Assembly: GCF_028462495.1 (NCBI RefSeq)
Contig: NZ_JAQOWX010000006.1
Coordinates: 1 to 64,000, forward strand
From: Roseateles_E sp005503085
GTDB taxonomy: Bacteria > Pseudomonadota > Gammaproteobacteria > Burkholderiales > Burkholderiaceae_C
DNA length: 64,000 bases
Direction: 5' to 3'
Positions 8,201 through 20,041 of the stretch are shown here, in pieces; within the stretch, counting starts at the first letter, position 1; each line of letters opens with the position of its first letter. The notes beneath the pieces are model-generated. The model had not been told where the DNA came from, did no database searches, and saw only the letters and a program-made list of their open reading frames with translations. The position numbers and the translations under genes are program-made.

Positions 8201-8614
8201 ATGCATGAACTGGCCAGCTTTGATCGCCTGATCGCTCGCTCCCATCCGAGCCTGAGCCCCTTGAACAAGCCCGCCGCGCGCCTGCTGCGCGACCCCGAGG
8301 GTCAGGTCGTGAGCACGCTCGCCAGCGGCCCGGATCTGGCTCGCCGCATTCTGTTCGCCGCCCATCGCGTCGCCGCCGGCGACTGGCTGGGCCTGCTGGC
8401 CGACGAGAACCGGGCCCGTGGCCTGCAGCAGGCCTGGCGTCTGGCCCTGCTGCGCGCCGAGCGCCACGGCCAGCCCCGCACCCTGCGCGATGGCGGCCCG
8501 CTGTGGCTCAGCCCCGCCCTGCCCGGCCGCCCCGGTCTGGCCCCGGCCCTGCTGCGCCAGCAGGCCGAGGCGCTGGCGCTGCGCCAGCTGTGGCAGCAGG
8601 GCTGGCGCTGGTAA
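8201..8614 (+). CDS. Uncharacterised protein behind a SAM-II riboswitch
   Basis: A 137-aa protein I do not recognise. It is rich in Leu, Ala and Arg with no signal peptide, no membrane segment and no cysteine. The sequence reads as soluble and largely helical (ARRILFAAHRVAAGDWLG, then ALLRQQAEALALRQLWQQG) and ends in Trp-Arg-Trp. The start is the ATG at 8201, 10 nt after the GGAG inside the terminator arm; the upstream open frame runs through the riboswitch and is not coding. Third-position GC bias looks like its neighbours. By position it should be repressed when S-adenosylmethionine is high. A role in methionine, SAM or methylation metabolism is inference only. Confidence 0.65.
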   Translation: MHELASFDRLIARSHPSLSPLNKPAARLLRDPEGQVVSTLASGPDLARRILFAAHRVAAGDWLGLLADENRARGLQQAWRLALLRAERHGQPRTLRDGGPLWLSPALPGRPGLAPALLRQQAEALALRQLWQQGWRW

Positions 8615-8702
8615 GCAGCGCTAGGGTATGTCCCGGGCTGGATCGGCGCAAATTACAACACCGCCTCCGAGCCTGCGAACGGCATCGCCAGGGTAGATTC
8701 AG

Positions 8703-8719
8703 GCATGGGCGACCCATGC
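8703..8719. repeat. Perfect 7-bp inverted repeat upstream of the hybrid kinase gene
   Basis: GCATGGG-CGA-CCCATGC ends 29 bp before the kinase start at 8749. It could be a regulator's binding site or a small hairpin in the leader. There is no T-run after it, so it is not a terminator. Confidence 0.35.
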
Positions 8720-8748
8720 GTCGCTCGCGGACTGGATGAACGCTAGCG

Positions 8749-11211
<2,463 letters not shown>

Positions 11212-11230
11212 CCATCCCCGCCGGCGGCGA

Positions 11231-12772
11231 TCAGTACAAGCGCACCGCCATATCGAAGCGCCAGGTCCGGCGGATCTCGATCACATCGAACTCGCGCGCC
11301 AGGGCCGGCGGGAAGGCCGGGTAATTGGCCTGGCTCTCGACGATGCGCCTGACGGCCGCGTCAATCGCCGGCACCCCGCTGGAGCGCACAAAGCTCACCG
11401 ACTCCACCGAGCCATCGCTGCGGACGGCCACCGTCACCAGCGGCTCGGCATGCGGCTGCCTGGCCGCCTCGCGCACCAGCTCGAAGGTCTGGTTGAGTTC
11501 TATCTTGCGGCTCCAGGCCTCGGCATAGAGCACCAACTCCGCATTGGCATCGCTGCGCCCGAACAGCCGGCCGCGGCGGATGCTGCTGGCCGAGGGCGGC
11601 AGCCGCGCGGCGATGGCGTCGCGCCGGGCGGCCTCTTCGTCGAGCTGGCGGCCGATCGCCCGCAGCCGCTCTTCGCGCTGTGCTTCGGCCTGGGCCTTGG
11701 CCTGGGCAGCCGCCAGCCGCGCGGCGTCCTGGCGGGCCATCTCATCACGCGCCGCCTGCTCAGCCTCTTTCACAACCGCAGCCTGGCGTGCCGTCGCCTG
11801 GCGCTGAGCCTCGATGCGAGCGGACTCCTGCCTCAAGACCTCCTCCTGGCGCGCAGCCTCCTGCCGCGCCGCCTCTTGTCTGGCGGCCGCCTGCTGCTCG
11901 GCCTCCGCCCGCCGCGCCATGGCTTGCGCCTCGCGCTTCTGGGTCTCCAGGCGCTCAGCCTCCAGGCGAGCGGACTCTTGCCGCGCGGCGGCCTGCCGAA
12001 TGGCTTCCTGGCGCAGGGCCTCGGCCCGCAGTGCGTCCTGCCGGGCTGCTTCCTGGCGAGCTGCTTCCTGGCGTGCCGCCTCCTGCCGCGCGGCTTCCAG
12101 CCTGGCCTCCAACTCCTGGGCCACTCGTCCCCCGACGCGATCCAGCACGGCCAACTCCGGTGCGCGCGTCGCGGCCATCGCGTCGACGGGCACCGGTGCC
12201 GCCATCGTGGTGGCCGCACGCAGCTCGCGGGTCTGCGGGCTGGAGGCACTGGGTGCCACCGCGATGGCCGGCAGCAGCGGCAGCGTCGCCGGCACGGCCG
12301 GCAAGGCCCAGGAGGTGTGATCAGGCCGCAGCGCGCGGATCACGTCGGGCGGTGCAAGAAGGGTCGGCGGGATCGGCTCGGCAGCGGCGGCAGGCTCATC
12401 GGGGCTGGGGTCGGCCACAGGCGGCTCCGCCGACATCATCGCTTCGGGCGCCATCAGCGACAGGCTGGCGACTTCCGCCACCGTCTGCTGTGGGGCCGGC
12501 GCGGGCAATTCGGGCGACGCCGGCTCAGGAGCTGCGGCAGGTTCAGGGGCCGGCTCCGCAGCTTCGGCCGGCGCAGCCACGGGCGCTGCCGCCTGCGGCG
12601 CCTGGGTCAGCACGACGCGCAAGTCCGGCGCCTCGGCGCGCCGCTCCTGCCAGGGGAAGACCAGACCCGGCAGCCCCGGCCCGTCAACGCCGGAGCTCAG
12701 GCTCAACAGCAGCGCATGGATCAGCAGGGAGAGCCCCAGCGCCGTCATCCGGCGCCTGCGTTCAGCCCTCAT
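11231..12772 (-). CDS. TonB C-terminal domain protein with long Ala/Gln/Arg repeat
   Basis: About 513 aa from the start chosen here (MRAERRRRMTALGLSLLIHALLL), which gives positively charged residues before a single N-terminal membrane segment. A Pro/Ala-rich stretch follows, then a long charged region (roughly residues 210-390) built on the pentad AARQE and variants, probably an extended helix across the periplasm. The C-terminus has the TonB signature GSVESVSFVRSSGVPAIDAAVRRIVES and ends with an RRTWRF-type strand. TonB proteins couple the ExbBD motor to outer-membrane receptors; no exbB, exbD or receptor is adjacent. A TolA-like structural role is an alternative. It is convergent with the hybrid kinase gene. 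Confidence 0.8.
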   Translation of the reverse strand: MRAERRRRMTALGLSLLIHALLLSLSSGVDGPGLPGLVFPWQERRAEAPDLRVVLTQAPQAAAPVAAPAEAAEPAPEPAAAPEPASPELPAPAPQQTVAEVASLSLMAPEAMMSAEPPVADPSPDEPAAAAEPIPPTLLAPPDVIRALRPDHTSWALPAVPATLPLLPAIAVAPSASSPQTRELRAATTMAAPVPVDAMAATRAPELAVLDRVGGRVAQELEARLEAARQEAARQEAARQEAARQDALRAEALRQEAIRQAAARQESARLEAERLETQKREAQAMARRAEAEQQAAARQEAARQEAARQEEVLRQESARIEAQRQATARQAAVVKEAEQAARDEMARQDAARLAAAQAKAQAEAQREERLRAIGRQLDEEAARRDAIAARLPPSASSIRRGRLFGRSDANAELVLYAEAWSRKIELNQTFELVREAARQPHAEPLVTVAVRSDGSVESVSFVRSSGVPAIDAAVRRIVESQANYPAFPPALAREFDVIEIRRTWRFDMAVRLY

Positions 12773-12940
12773 GCGCCGGGGCAGCCGGCGGCACCGGATG
12801 GCATGGCCCGGCGACCATGGCGGTAGCAAAGCAAGTCGTAGGCGGTCGGGGTCTGCATCCGCCCTATTGTCTTATCCAAAGCGCCTGAGATTGGCGGATC
12901 GGCGGGGTCAGGTCTTTCCCCAGGGCCGACGGCCGGAGCC

Positions 12941-13645
12941 TCACACCTCCAACCACTCCTTGCGGATATAGGCATTCCCGCGCAGATCCGCTGGTGTGCC
13001 CTCGAACACGATGCGGCCGTGGCCCATCACATAGCAGCGCTCGGAGATTTCCATTGCGATGGCCAGCTTCTGCTCGACCAGCAGCACGGCGATGCCGCGG
13101 CGCTTGAGTTCCTTCAGGTATTCGGCCACCAGTTCGACGATCTTGGGGGCCAGGCCTTCGGTAGGCTCGTCGATCATGATCAGGTCGGGGTCGCCCATCA
13201 GCGTGCGGCACAGCGTCAGCATCTGCTGCTCGCCGCCGGATAGCACGCCGGCCTCGGTGTGCTGGCGCTCCTTCAGGCGCGGAAACATGCCGTACATATC
13301 GTCGAAGCCCCAGCGCGGCGTTTTCGCGCCGGACTTCTGACCCAGCAGCAGGTTCTGGTGCACGGTCAGCTTAGGGAAGATGTCGCGGTTCTCGGGCACA
13401 TAGCCTATGCCTTGATGGGCGATCTCATAGGCCTTTTTCCCCAGCAACTCCTTGCCGCCGAACTGGATCGAGCCCGTGCCGTCGACCTGGCCCATGATGG
13501 TCTTGACCGTGGTCGAGCGGCCCGAGCCGTTGCGGCCCAAGAGACTGACGATCTCGCCGGGGCGCACCTCCATGCTGACGCCGTGCAGCACATGGCTCTT
13601 GCCGTAGAAGGCGTGGACGTTGTCGAGTTTGAGCGCGCGGGTCAT
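12941..13645 (-). CDS. livF: Branched-chain-type ABC transporter ATP-binding protein (LivF family)
   Basis: A 234-aa ABC ATPase of the LivF class, one of two cytoplasmic motors of the importer. Walker A is the variant GRNGSGRSTT, where Arg replaces the usual Lys of GxxGxGKST. The signature is LSGGEQQMLTL and Walker B is LIMIDEPTEGL. The ATG overlaps the livG stop as ATGA. The Lys-to-Arg change at the Walker A position is unusual and could lower ATP turnover in this subunit, with LivG retaining the normal Lys. It is the last gene of the six-gene operon. Confidence 0.92.
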   Translation of the reverse strand: MTRALKLDNVHAFYGKSHVLHGVSMEVRPGEIVSLLGRNGSGRSTTVKTIMGQVDGTGSIQFGGKELLGKKAYEIAHQGIGYVPENRDIFPKLTVHQNLLLGQKSGAKTPRWGFDDMYGMFPRLKERQHTEAGVLSGGEQQMLTLCRTLMGDPDLIMIDEPTEGLAPKIVELVAEYLKELKRRGIAVLLVEQKLAIAMEISERCYVMGHGRIVFEGTPADLRGNAYIRKEWLEV

Positions 13646-14430
13646 GCCGGCACTCCCGCGGCGGCCTGCTGCTCGGCCAGCACCGAACCCAGATAGGCCT
13701 CCTGAACCCGCGCGTTCGCGCGCACCGCCTCAGGCGTGTCGAAGGCGATCACCTCGCCATAGACCAGCACCGCGATCTTGTCGGCCAGGCCGAACACCAC
13801 ACCCATATCGTGCTCCACGGTCAGCAGCGTCTTGCCCTCGGTGACCTCGCGGATCAGCTGGATGAAGCGCTTGGTCTCGCTCTTACTCATGCCGGCGGTC
13901 GGCTCGTCGAGCAGCACCACCTCGGCGCCGCCGGCGATCGTGATGCCGATCTCCAGCGCGCGCGCCTCGGCATAGGTCAGATTGGTGGCCAGCACATCGC
14001 GCTTCTTGTCCAGCTTGATCATCTCCAGCACCCGGTCGGCACGGTCATTGGCATCGTCCAGATCGGCCAGGAATTTCCAGAAGGCATAGCGATAGCCCAT
14101 GCTCCACAGCACCGCGCAGCGGATGTTCTCGAACACCGACAGCCGCGTGAACAGATTGGACACCTGGAAGCTGCGCGACAGGCCCAGGCGGCTGATCTCA
14201 TAAGGCTTGCGGCCATCGATGCGGGCGCCGTTGAGCCGGATCTCGCCGCTGCTGGGCGCGAAGCGGCCGCTGATCAGATTGAACAGCGTGCTCTTGCCGG
14301 CACCGTTCGGACCGATGATGGCGATGCGCTCGCCGGGACGCACCTGCAGCTGCGCGCCACGGATGATCTCGCTCTTGCCGAAGCGCTTGTGCACATCCAG
14401 CAGCTCCAACGCGAATTCGCTCTTGCTCAC
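13642..14430 (-). CDS. livG: Branched-chain-type ABC transporter ATP-binding protein (LivG family), GTG start
   Basis: A 262-aa ABC ATPase of the LivG class. It has a canonical Walker A GPNGAGKSTLF, the LivG-type signature TYAEARALEIGITIAGG, and Walker B VVLLDEPTAGMSKSE. The GTG at 14428-14430 overlaps the livM stop as GTGA and gives VSKSEFALELLDVHKRF, a normal LivG N-terminus; the upstream extension is frame shadow. It pairs with LivF, and the two ATPases drive the LivH/LivM channel. Confidence 0.93.
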   Translation of the reverse strand: MSKSEFALELLDVHKRFGKSEIIRGAQLQVRPGERIAIIGPNGAGKSTLFNLISGRFAPSSGEIRLNGARIDGRKPYEISRLGLSRSFQVSNLFTRLSVFENIRCAVLWSMGYRYAFWKFLADLDDANDRADRVLEMIKLDKKRDVLATNLTYAEARALEIGITIAGGAEVVLLDEPTAGMSKSETKRFIQLIREVTEGKTLLTVEHDMGVVFGLADKIAVLVYGEVIAFDTPEAVRANARVQEAYLGSVLAEQQAAAGVPA

Positions 14431-15737
14431 AGGCTCTCCCGGCGCTTGATCTCTTTTTCGATCTCTTCCTGGGTCTGGTCCCATTCGCGCTTGAACTGCC
14501 GGCGCGACAGCTCAAACAGACCCAGGCCCACCAGCAGCAGCATCGCGGCGCCAAACCAGGCATCGATGCGCTCGCTGTTCAGGCTCACGCCCATGAAGCT
14601 CAGCTCCGGGCCCAACGCGGCATTGAGCTGCCAGTGATAGAGCATCTCCACCATCGCCGCCGCGCCGATCAGCATGGCCAGCGCGGTGCCGCCCAGGGCC
14701 AGATAGGAGGTCCAGAGCCGGCCCAGCTTGCCGAAGGCCGCGACGCGCAGATTCATCATGATCAGCGCCGCAAAGCCGCCCGGCGCATACATCACCATGA
14801 ACAGGAAGATCAGGCCCAGATAGAGCAGCCAGGCCGAGGTCAGCTCGGACAGCAGCACGCCCGCCAGCACCATCAGCACCGCGCCGATGATGGGGCCGAA
14901 GAAGAAGGTGGCGCCGCCCAGAAAGGTGAACAGCAGATAGGCGCCCGAGCGCAGCGCCCCCACCACCTCGGCCGTGACGATCTCGAAATTGATCGCGCCC
15001 AGGCCGCCGGCAATCCCGGCGAAGAAACCCGAGATCATGAAGGCCAGAAAGCGCACCCACTGCGTGTCGTAGCCGATGAACTCGACACGCTCGGGGTTGT
15101 CGCGCACGGCGTTGAGCATGCGGCCCAGCGGTGTGCGGGTCAGCGCGAACAGCGCCGCGGTGCAGACAAAGCAGTAGACCGCGATCAGGTAGTAGACCTG
15201 GATCTGCGGCCCGAACGTGATGCCCATCACCGGCTTGCCGACCACGCGGTTGCCGCTGATGCCGCCCTCGCCGCCGAAGAACTCGGGCAGCATCAGCGAC
15301 ATCGACCAGATCAGCTCGCCCAGGCCCAGCGTGATCATCGCGAAGGGCGTGCCCGACTTCTTGGTCGAGACATAGCCGAACAGCGCCGCGAAGAACAGGC
15401 CCGCCAGCCCGCCGACCAGCGGGATCAGGCTGACCGGCACAGTCCAGGCGCCGGCCGAGACCTGGTTCAGCGTGTGGATGGCCAGAAAGGACCCCAGGCC
15501 GCTGTAGACCGCATGGCCGAAGCTCAGCATGCCACCCTGGCCCAGCAAGAGGTTGTAGGCCAGGCAGGCGATGATGCCTATGCCCATCTGCGACAGCATA
15601 GTGTGGGACAGGCCCGAGGTCCAGATCAGCGGCGACACCAGCAGCACCAGGGCATAAAGACCCCAGATGATCCAGCGGCCGACGTTGTAGGGCTTGAAGT
15701 GGTAGTGGGGGCCCGAGGCGCGTGTGCGTGTCGTCAT
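14427..15737 (-). CDS. livM: Branched-chain-type ABC transporter permease (LivM family)
   Basis: A 436-aa inner-membrane permease with about ten hydrophobic segments. Family motifs visible include LLLGQGGMLSFGHAVYSGLG near the N-terminus and the cytoplasmic coupling segment RTPLGRMLNAVRDNPERVEF. The C-terminus is longer than in many LivM proteins, adding two further hydrophobic stretches and a charged tail ending in EEIEKEIKRRESL. The start is 1 bp after the livH stop. It forms the translocation path with LivH. Confidence 0.93.
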   Translation of the reverse strand: MTTRTRASGPHYHFKPYNVGRWIIWGLYALVLLVSPLIWTSGLSHTMLSQMGIGIIACLAYNLLLGQGGMLSFGHAVYSGLGSFLAIHTLNQVSAGAWTVPVSLIPLVGGLAGLFFAALFGYVSTKKSGTPFAMITLGLGELIWSMSLMLPEFFGGEGGISGNRVVGKPVMGITFGPQIQVYYLIAVYCFVCTAALFALTRTPLGRMLNAVRDNPERVEFIGYDTQWVRFLAFMISGFFAGIAGGLGAINFEIVTAEVVGALRSGAYLLFTFLGGATFFFGPIIGAVLMVLAGVLLSELTSAWLLYLGLIFLFMVMYAPGGFAALIMMNLRVAAFGKLGRLWTSYLALGGTALAMLIGAAAMVEMLYHWQLNAALGPELSFMGVSLNSERIDAWFGAAMLLLVGLGLFELSRRQFKREWDQTQEEIEKEIKRRESL

Positions 15738-15738
15738 C

Positions 15739-16746
15739 TCATTCGTCTCGCGTGCCCATCAAGCCCTTGGGGCGGAAGATCAGGATCAGCACCATCAGCA
15801 GATAAGGCAGGATGGGCGCCACCTGGGCCAGGCTCAGTTTCAGCACCGGGTAGCCCCAGGTGTCGGGGCCCAGCTTGAACAGTGTGGCCAGCGAGCCGTC
15901 GACGGTCAGCGGCAGGGTCTGCAGCAGGCCGATCAGGATGGATCCGACAAAGGCGCCGGCCAGCGAGCCAACCCCGCCGACCACCACGACCACGAAGATG
16001 ATGGAGCCGACGATGACGGCCATCGAGGGCTCGGTGACGAAGGTGATGCCGCCGATCACGCCGGCCAGCGCCGCCAGCGCGCAGCCGCTGCCGAACACCA
16101 GCATGAAGACGCGCGGCACGTTGTGACCCAGCGCCTCGACCATCTCGGGATGCTTCAGCGCAGCCTGGATCACCAGGCCGATGCGGGTGCGGGTCAAGAG
16201 CAGCCACAGCGCCACCAGCATCGCCAGGGCCACCAGCATCATGAAGGCGCGGGTCAGCGGAAACTTGGAACAGATCACGCCGGCCGCGCTGCACACGCCG
16301 GCGCCGGCCTCGCCCAGCGCGAAGCTCAGGCCGCTGGCGGGGTTCTGGATGAAGGTGAAGGCCGGGCCCTGCAGCTCGGGCGGCGGCGAGAACGGCACCG
16401 CCGTGCGGCCCCAGATCAGCTGCACCAGCTCCAGGATCAGATAGGACAGGCCGAAGGTGATCAAAAGCTCGGGCACATGGCCGAACTTGTGCACCCGGCG
16501 CAGCGCCATGCGCTCGAAGCCCGCGCCGATCAGGCCCACCAGCAGCGGCGCCAGCAGCAGGGCCGGCCAGAAGCCCAAGAGGCCCACCAGGGTGTAGGCG
16601 ATATAGGCACCCAGCATATAGAAGCTGGCATGGGCAAAGTTCAGCACGCCCATCATGCTGAAGATCAGCGTCAGGCCGGAGCTGAGCATGAACAGCAGCA
16701 GCCCGGAGGACAGGCCGTTCAGCAGATTGATCAGGAATTGGTCCAC
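15739..16746 (-). CDS. livH: Branched-chain-type ABC transporter permease (LivH family), GTG start
   Basis: A 335-aa permease with the LivH signature GLTLIFSMMGVLNFAHASFYMLGAYIAY. The start codon is GTG at 16744-16746 (MDQFLINLLNG). Unlike E. coli LivH it carries an extra periplasmic loop of roughly 50 residues (around FTFIQNPASGLSFALGEAGAGVCSAAGVICSKF) containing two Cys, which could form a disulphide. This longer type is common in betaproteobacterial HAAT systems of unknown substrate. The gene is separated from the binding-protein gene by a 107-bp gap that contains a hairpin (16789-16811) and a short tandem repeat. Confidence 0.92.
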   Translation of the reverse strand: MDQFLINLLNGLSSGLLLFMLSSGLTLIFSMMGVLNFAHASFYMLGAYIAYTLVGLLGFWPALLLAPLLVGLIGAGFERMALRRVHKFGHVPELLITFGLSYLILELVQLIWGRTAVPFSPPPELQGPAFTFIQNPASGLSFALGEAGAGVCSAAGVICSKFPLTRAFMMLVALAMLVALWLLLTRTRIGLVIQAALKHPEMVEALGHNVPRVFMLVFGSGCALAALAGVIGGITFVTEPSMAVIVGSIIFVVVVVGGVGSLAGAFVGSILIGLLQTLPLTVDGSLATLFKLGPDTWGYPVLKLSLAQVAPILPYLLMVLILIFRPKGLMGTRDE

Positions 16747-16762
16747 AGGATCTCGCCAATGC

Positions 16763-16782
16763 AGGGCATCTCAGGGCATCTC
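16763..16782. repeat. Tandem duplication of a 10-bp unit
   Basis: AGGGCATCTC occurs twice in a row (16763-16772 and 16773-16782) just upstream of the livH GTG, looking like a recent slippage or duplication in the leader between the binding-protein gene and livH. Confidence 0.6.
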
Positions 16783-16788
16783 AGGAAA

Positions 16789-16811
16789 GGGGCCACCCCA
16801 AGGATGGCCCC
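16789..16811 (-). terminator. Intercistronic hairpin between binding-protein and permease genes
   Basis: GGGGCCA (16789-16795) and TGGCCCC (16805-16811) form a 7-bp stem with a 9-nt loop. On the minus strand it is followed by only TTTCC, so it is at best a weak terminator. Such hairpins often reduce read-through or protect the upstream message, so that the periplasmic binding protein is made in excess of the membrane subunits. Confidence 0.45.
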
Positions 16812-16853
16812 GCCAGGATCGGCGCCAGAATCTGCGCCAAGCGCCACGCCTAC

Positions 16854-18095
16854 TCAGGACGGCCGCTTCATCTCGCAGGAGGTCGGCGTGCTCGACACAT
16901 AGGGCTCGAAGGTGCGCACCGGCACAAAGGTCATGCCGGTCTTCTCGGGGCTGTAGGTGTTCTTCGCATCGGTCTTCTGCCAGACCGACAGATACAGGGT
17001 CTGCTGCAGCTGGTGGTCGGTCTTGCGCATCTCGACCTCGCCATTGAAGCTCTTGGTCTTCATGCCCTCCAGCACCGCGGCCACCTTGACCGGATCGGTG
17101 CTCTTGGCCTTGGCGAAGGCCTCACCCAGCAGGGTGTAGATATGGATCACGCTGCCGGTGTAGAAGTCCGAGTTGAACTTGTCCTGGAACTCCTTTTGCC
17201 ACTTGGACATCTGGCCGCCCATGTTGTAGTGGTTGTAGGAGATCTGGTAGACGCGGCCGGCCGAGCCGGTGCCCAAGGCCGTGGGTGTGCCGGTGACGCC
17301 GGCGTAGTAGGTGAAGAACTTGCCGTTGTAGCCGGCCTCGTTGGCGGCTTTGACCAGCAGGGCCAGGTCCGAGCCCCAGTTGCCGGTGATCACGGTGTCG
17401 GCGCCGCTGGCCTTGATCTTGGCCACATAGGGCGCGAAGTCACGCACCGCGGCCAGCGGGTGCAGGTCCTCGCCGGCGATCTTCACATCGGGGCGCTTGC
17501 GGGCCAGCATTTCCTTGGCGTAGCGCGCCACCTGGTGGCCGTGGGCATAGTTCTGGTTCAGCAGGAAGACGCTCTTGATATCGGGCTGGTCCTTCATGAA
17601 GGTGGTCATCGCCTCCATCTTCATCGAGGTGTCGGCGTCAGTGCGGAAATGCCAGTAGCTGCACTTGCTATTGGTCAGGTCGGGGTCGACGGCCGAGTGG
17701 TTCAGGTACAGCACCTCCTTGCCGGGATTGCGCTCGTTGTGCTTGTTGACCGCATCGATGATGGCCAGCGCCGCGCCCGAGCCATTGCCCTGGGTCACAT
17801 AGCGCACGCCCTGGTCGATGGCGGACTTCAGCGCGTTCAGCGACTCGGCCGGGCTCAGCTTGTTGTCGATCGCGATGATCTCGAACTTGACGCCGGCCGG
17901 ATTGCTGGCGTTGAACTTCTCGGCAAAGAACTGGAAGCTCTTGACCTGGTTCTGCCCCACCGGCGCCATCAGGCCGGACAAGGGATCGATCCAGGCAATC
18001 TTGACCGTCTCGCCCTTTTGCGCGAGCGCTGCGGAGCCGGCCAGCACCAGGGCGGCCGCTGCGGTGAACTTCAGGACGTGCTTGCTGCTGTACAT
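16854..18095 (-). CDS. Periplasmic substrate-binding protein of a branched-chain-type (HAAT) ABC importer
   Basis: A 413-aa solute receptor. Residues 1-26 form a signal peptide (MYSSKHVLKFTAAAALVLAGSAALA) followed by the mature start QKGETVKIAWIDPLSG, a LivJ-type N-terminal strand. The ATG at 18095 was chosen over an ATG 8 codons upstream because it gives a normal signal peptide. The ligand is unknown: the family binds amino acids, urea, amides, and aromatic or fatty carboxylates. The first gene of the operon is an acyl-CoA ligase, which suggests a carboxylic acid that is activated on entry. It is listed without a liv symbol for this reason. Confidence 0.92.
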   Translation of the reverse strand: MYSSKHVLKFTAAAALVLAGSAALAQKGETVKIAWIDPLSGLMAPVGQNQVKSFQFFAEKFNASNPAGVKFEIIAIDNKLSPAESLNALKSAIDQGVRYVTQGNGSGAALAIIDAVNKHNERNPGKEVLYLNHSAVDPDLTNSKCSYWHFRTDADTSMKMEAMTTFMKDQPDIKSVFLLNQNYAHGHQVARYAKEMLARKRPDVKIAGEDLHPLAAVRDFAPYVAKIKASGADTVITGNWGSDLALLVKAANEAGYNGKFFTYYAGVTGTPTALGTGSAGRVYQISYNHYNMGGQMSKWQKEFQDKFNSDFYTGSVIHIYTLLGEAFAKAKSTDPVKVAAVLEGMKTKSFNGEVEMRKTDHQLQQTLYLSVWQKTDAKNTYSPEKTGMTFVPVRTFEPYVSSTPTSCEMKRPS

Positions 18096-18144
18096 CGTTG
18101 TCTCCTTTGTGGTTTGCAAGGCGTGTAGAGCTTAAGAGGCGGCG

Positions 18145-18171
18145 CGGGCAAAGCAGCCTGCGGTTTGCCCG
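18145..18171 (-). terminator. Hairpin after the acyl-CoA ligase gene
   Basis: CGGGCAAA (18145-18152) pairs with TTTGCCCG (18164-18171), with a possible inner GCAG/CTGC extension. It lies 5 bp past the ligase stop on the minus strand. There is no T-run after it, so it may be a processing or attenuating structure rather than a full terminator, and the downstream transporter genes may still be co-transcribed. Confidence 0.4.
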
Positions 18172-18175
18172 GGGA

Positions 18176-19822
<1,647 letters not shown>

Positions 19823-19984
19823 CGGCGGTCTCCTGTCTTTGTGTGGCCTCGGCAGGCCTGTTCGAATCAGTTTAAACCTCGCATCCGACCGGCCATAGTC
19901 ACCGGAGTTACACAGCCGGCACCGGTGGCCTAGGGGTATTCACCGGCGTTTCGTGAGCATCGCACGTCACCTGCCCTGCATGAG

Positions 19985-20013
19985 TTGGCAAATTGGGCGT
20001 GCATGCTCAGAAT
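19985..20013 (+). promoter_or_regulatory. Candidate sigma-70 promoter of the chemoreceptor gene
   Basis: TTGGCA (19985-19990), a 17-bp spacer and CAGAAT (20008-20013) place a transcription start near 20020, giving a leader of about 20 nt before the ATG at 20042. No sigma-28 consensus was seen upstream of the gene. Confidence 0.45.
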
Positions 20014-20041
20014 CGGTGCACGCCTTGATGCTGGAGTCCGC

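Noticed and set aside
11840..12112. CRISPR-like or satellite array
   Set aside because: The periodic DNA is in frame, has imperfect 15-bp units with no spacers, and encodes the AARQE protein repeat.
11450..12826. Open frames on the plus strand opposite the TonB-like gene
   Set aside because: They arise from the repetitive AARQE-encoding DNA and read as low-complexity Arg/Leu/Gly or Pro/Ala without motifs. The minus-strand frame has a membrane anchor and a TonB domain.
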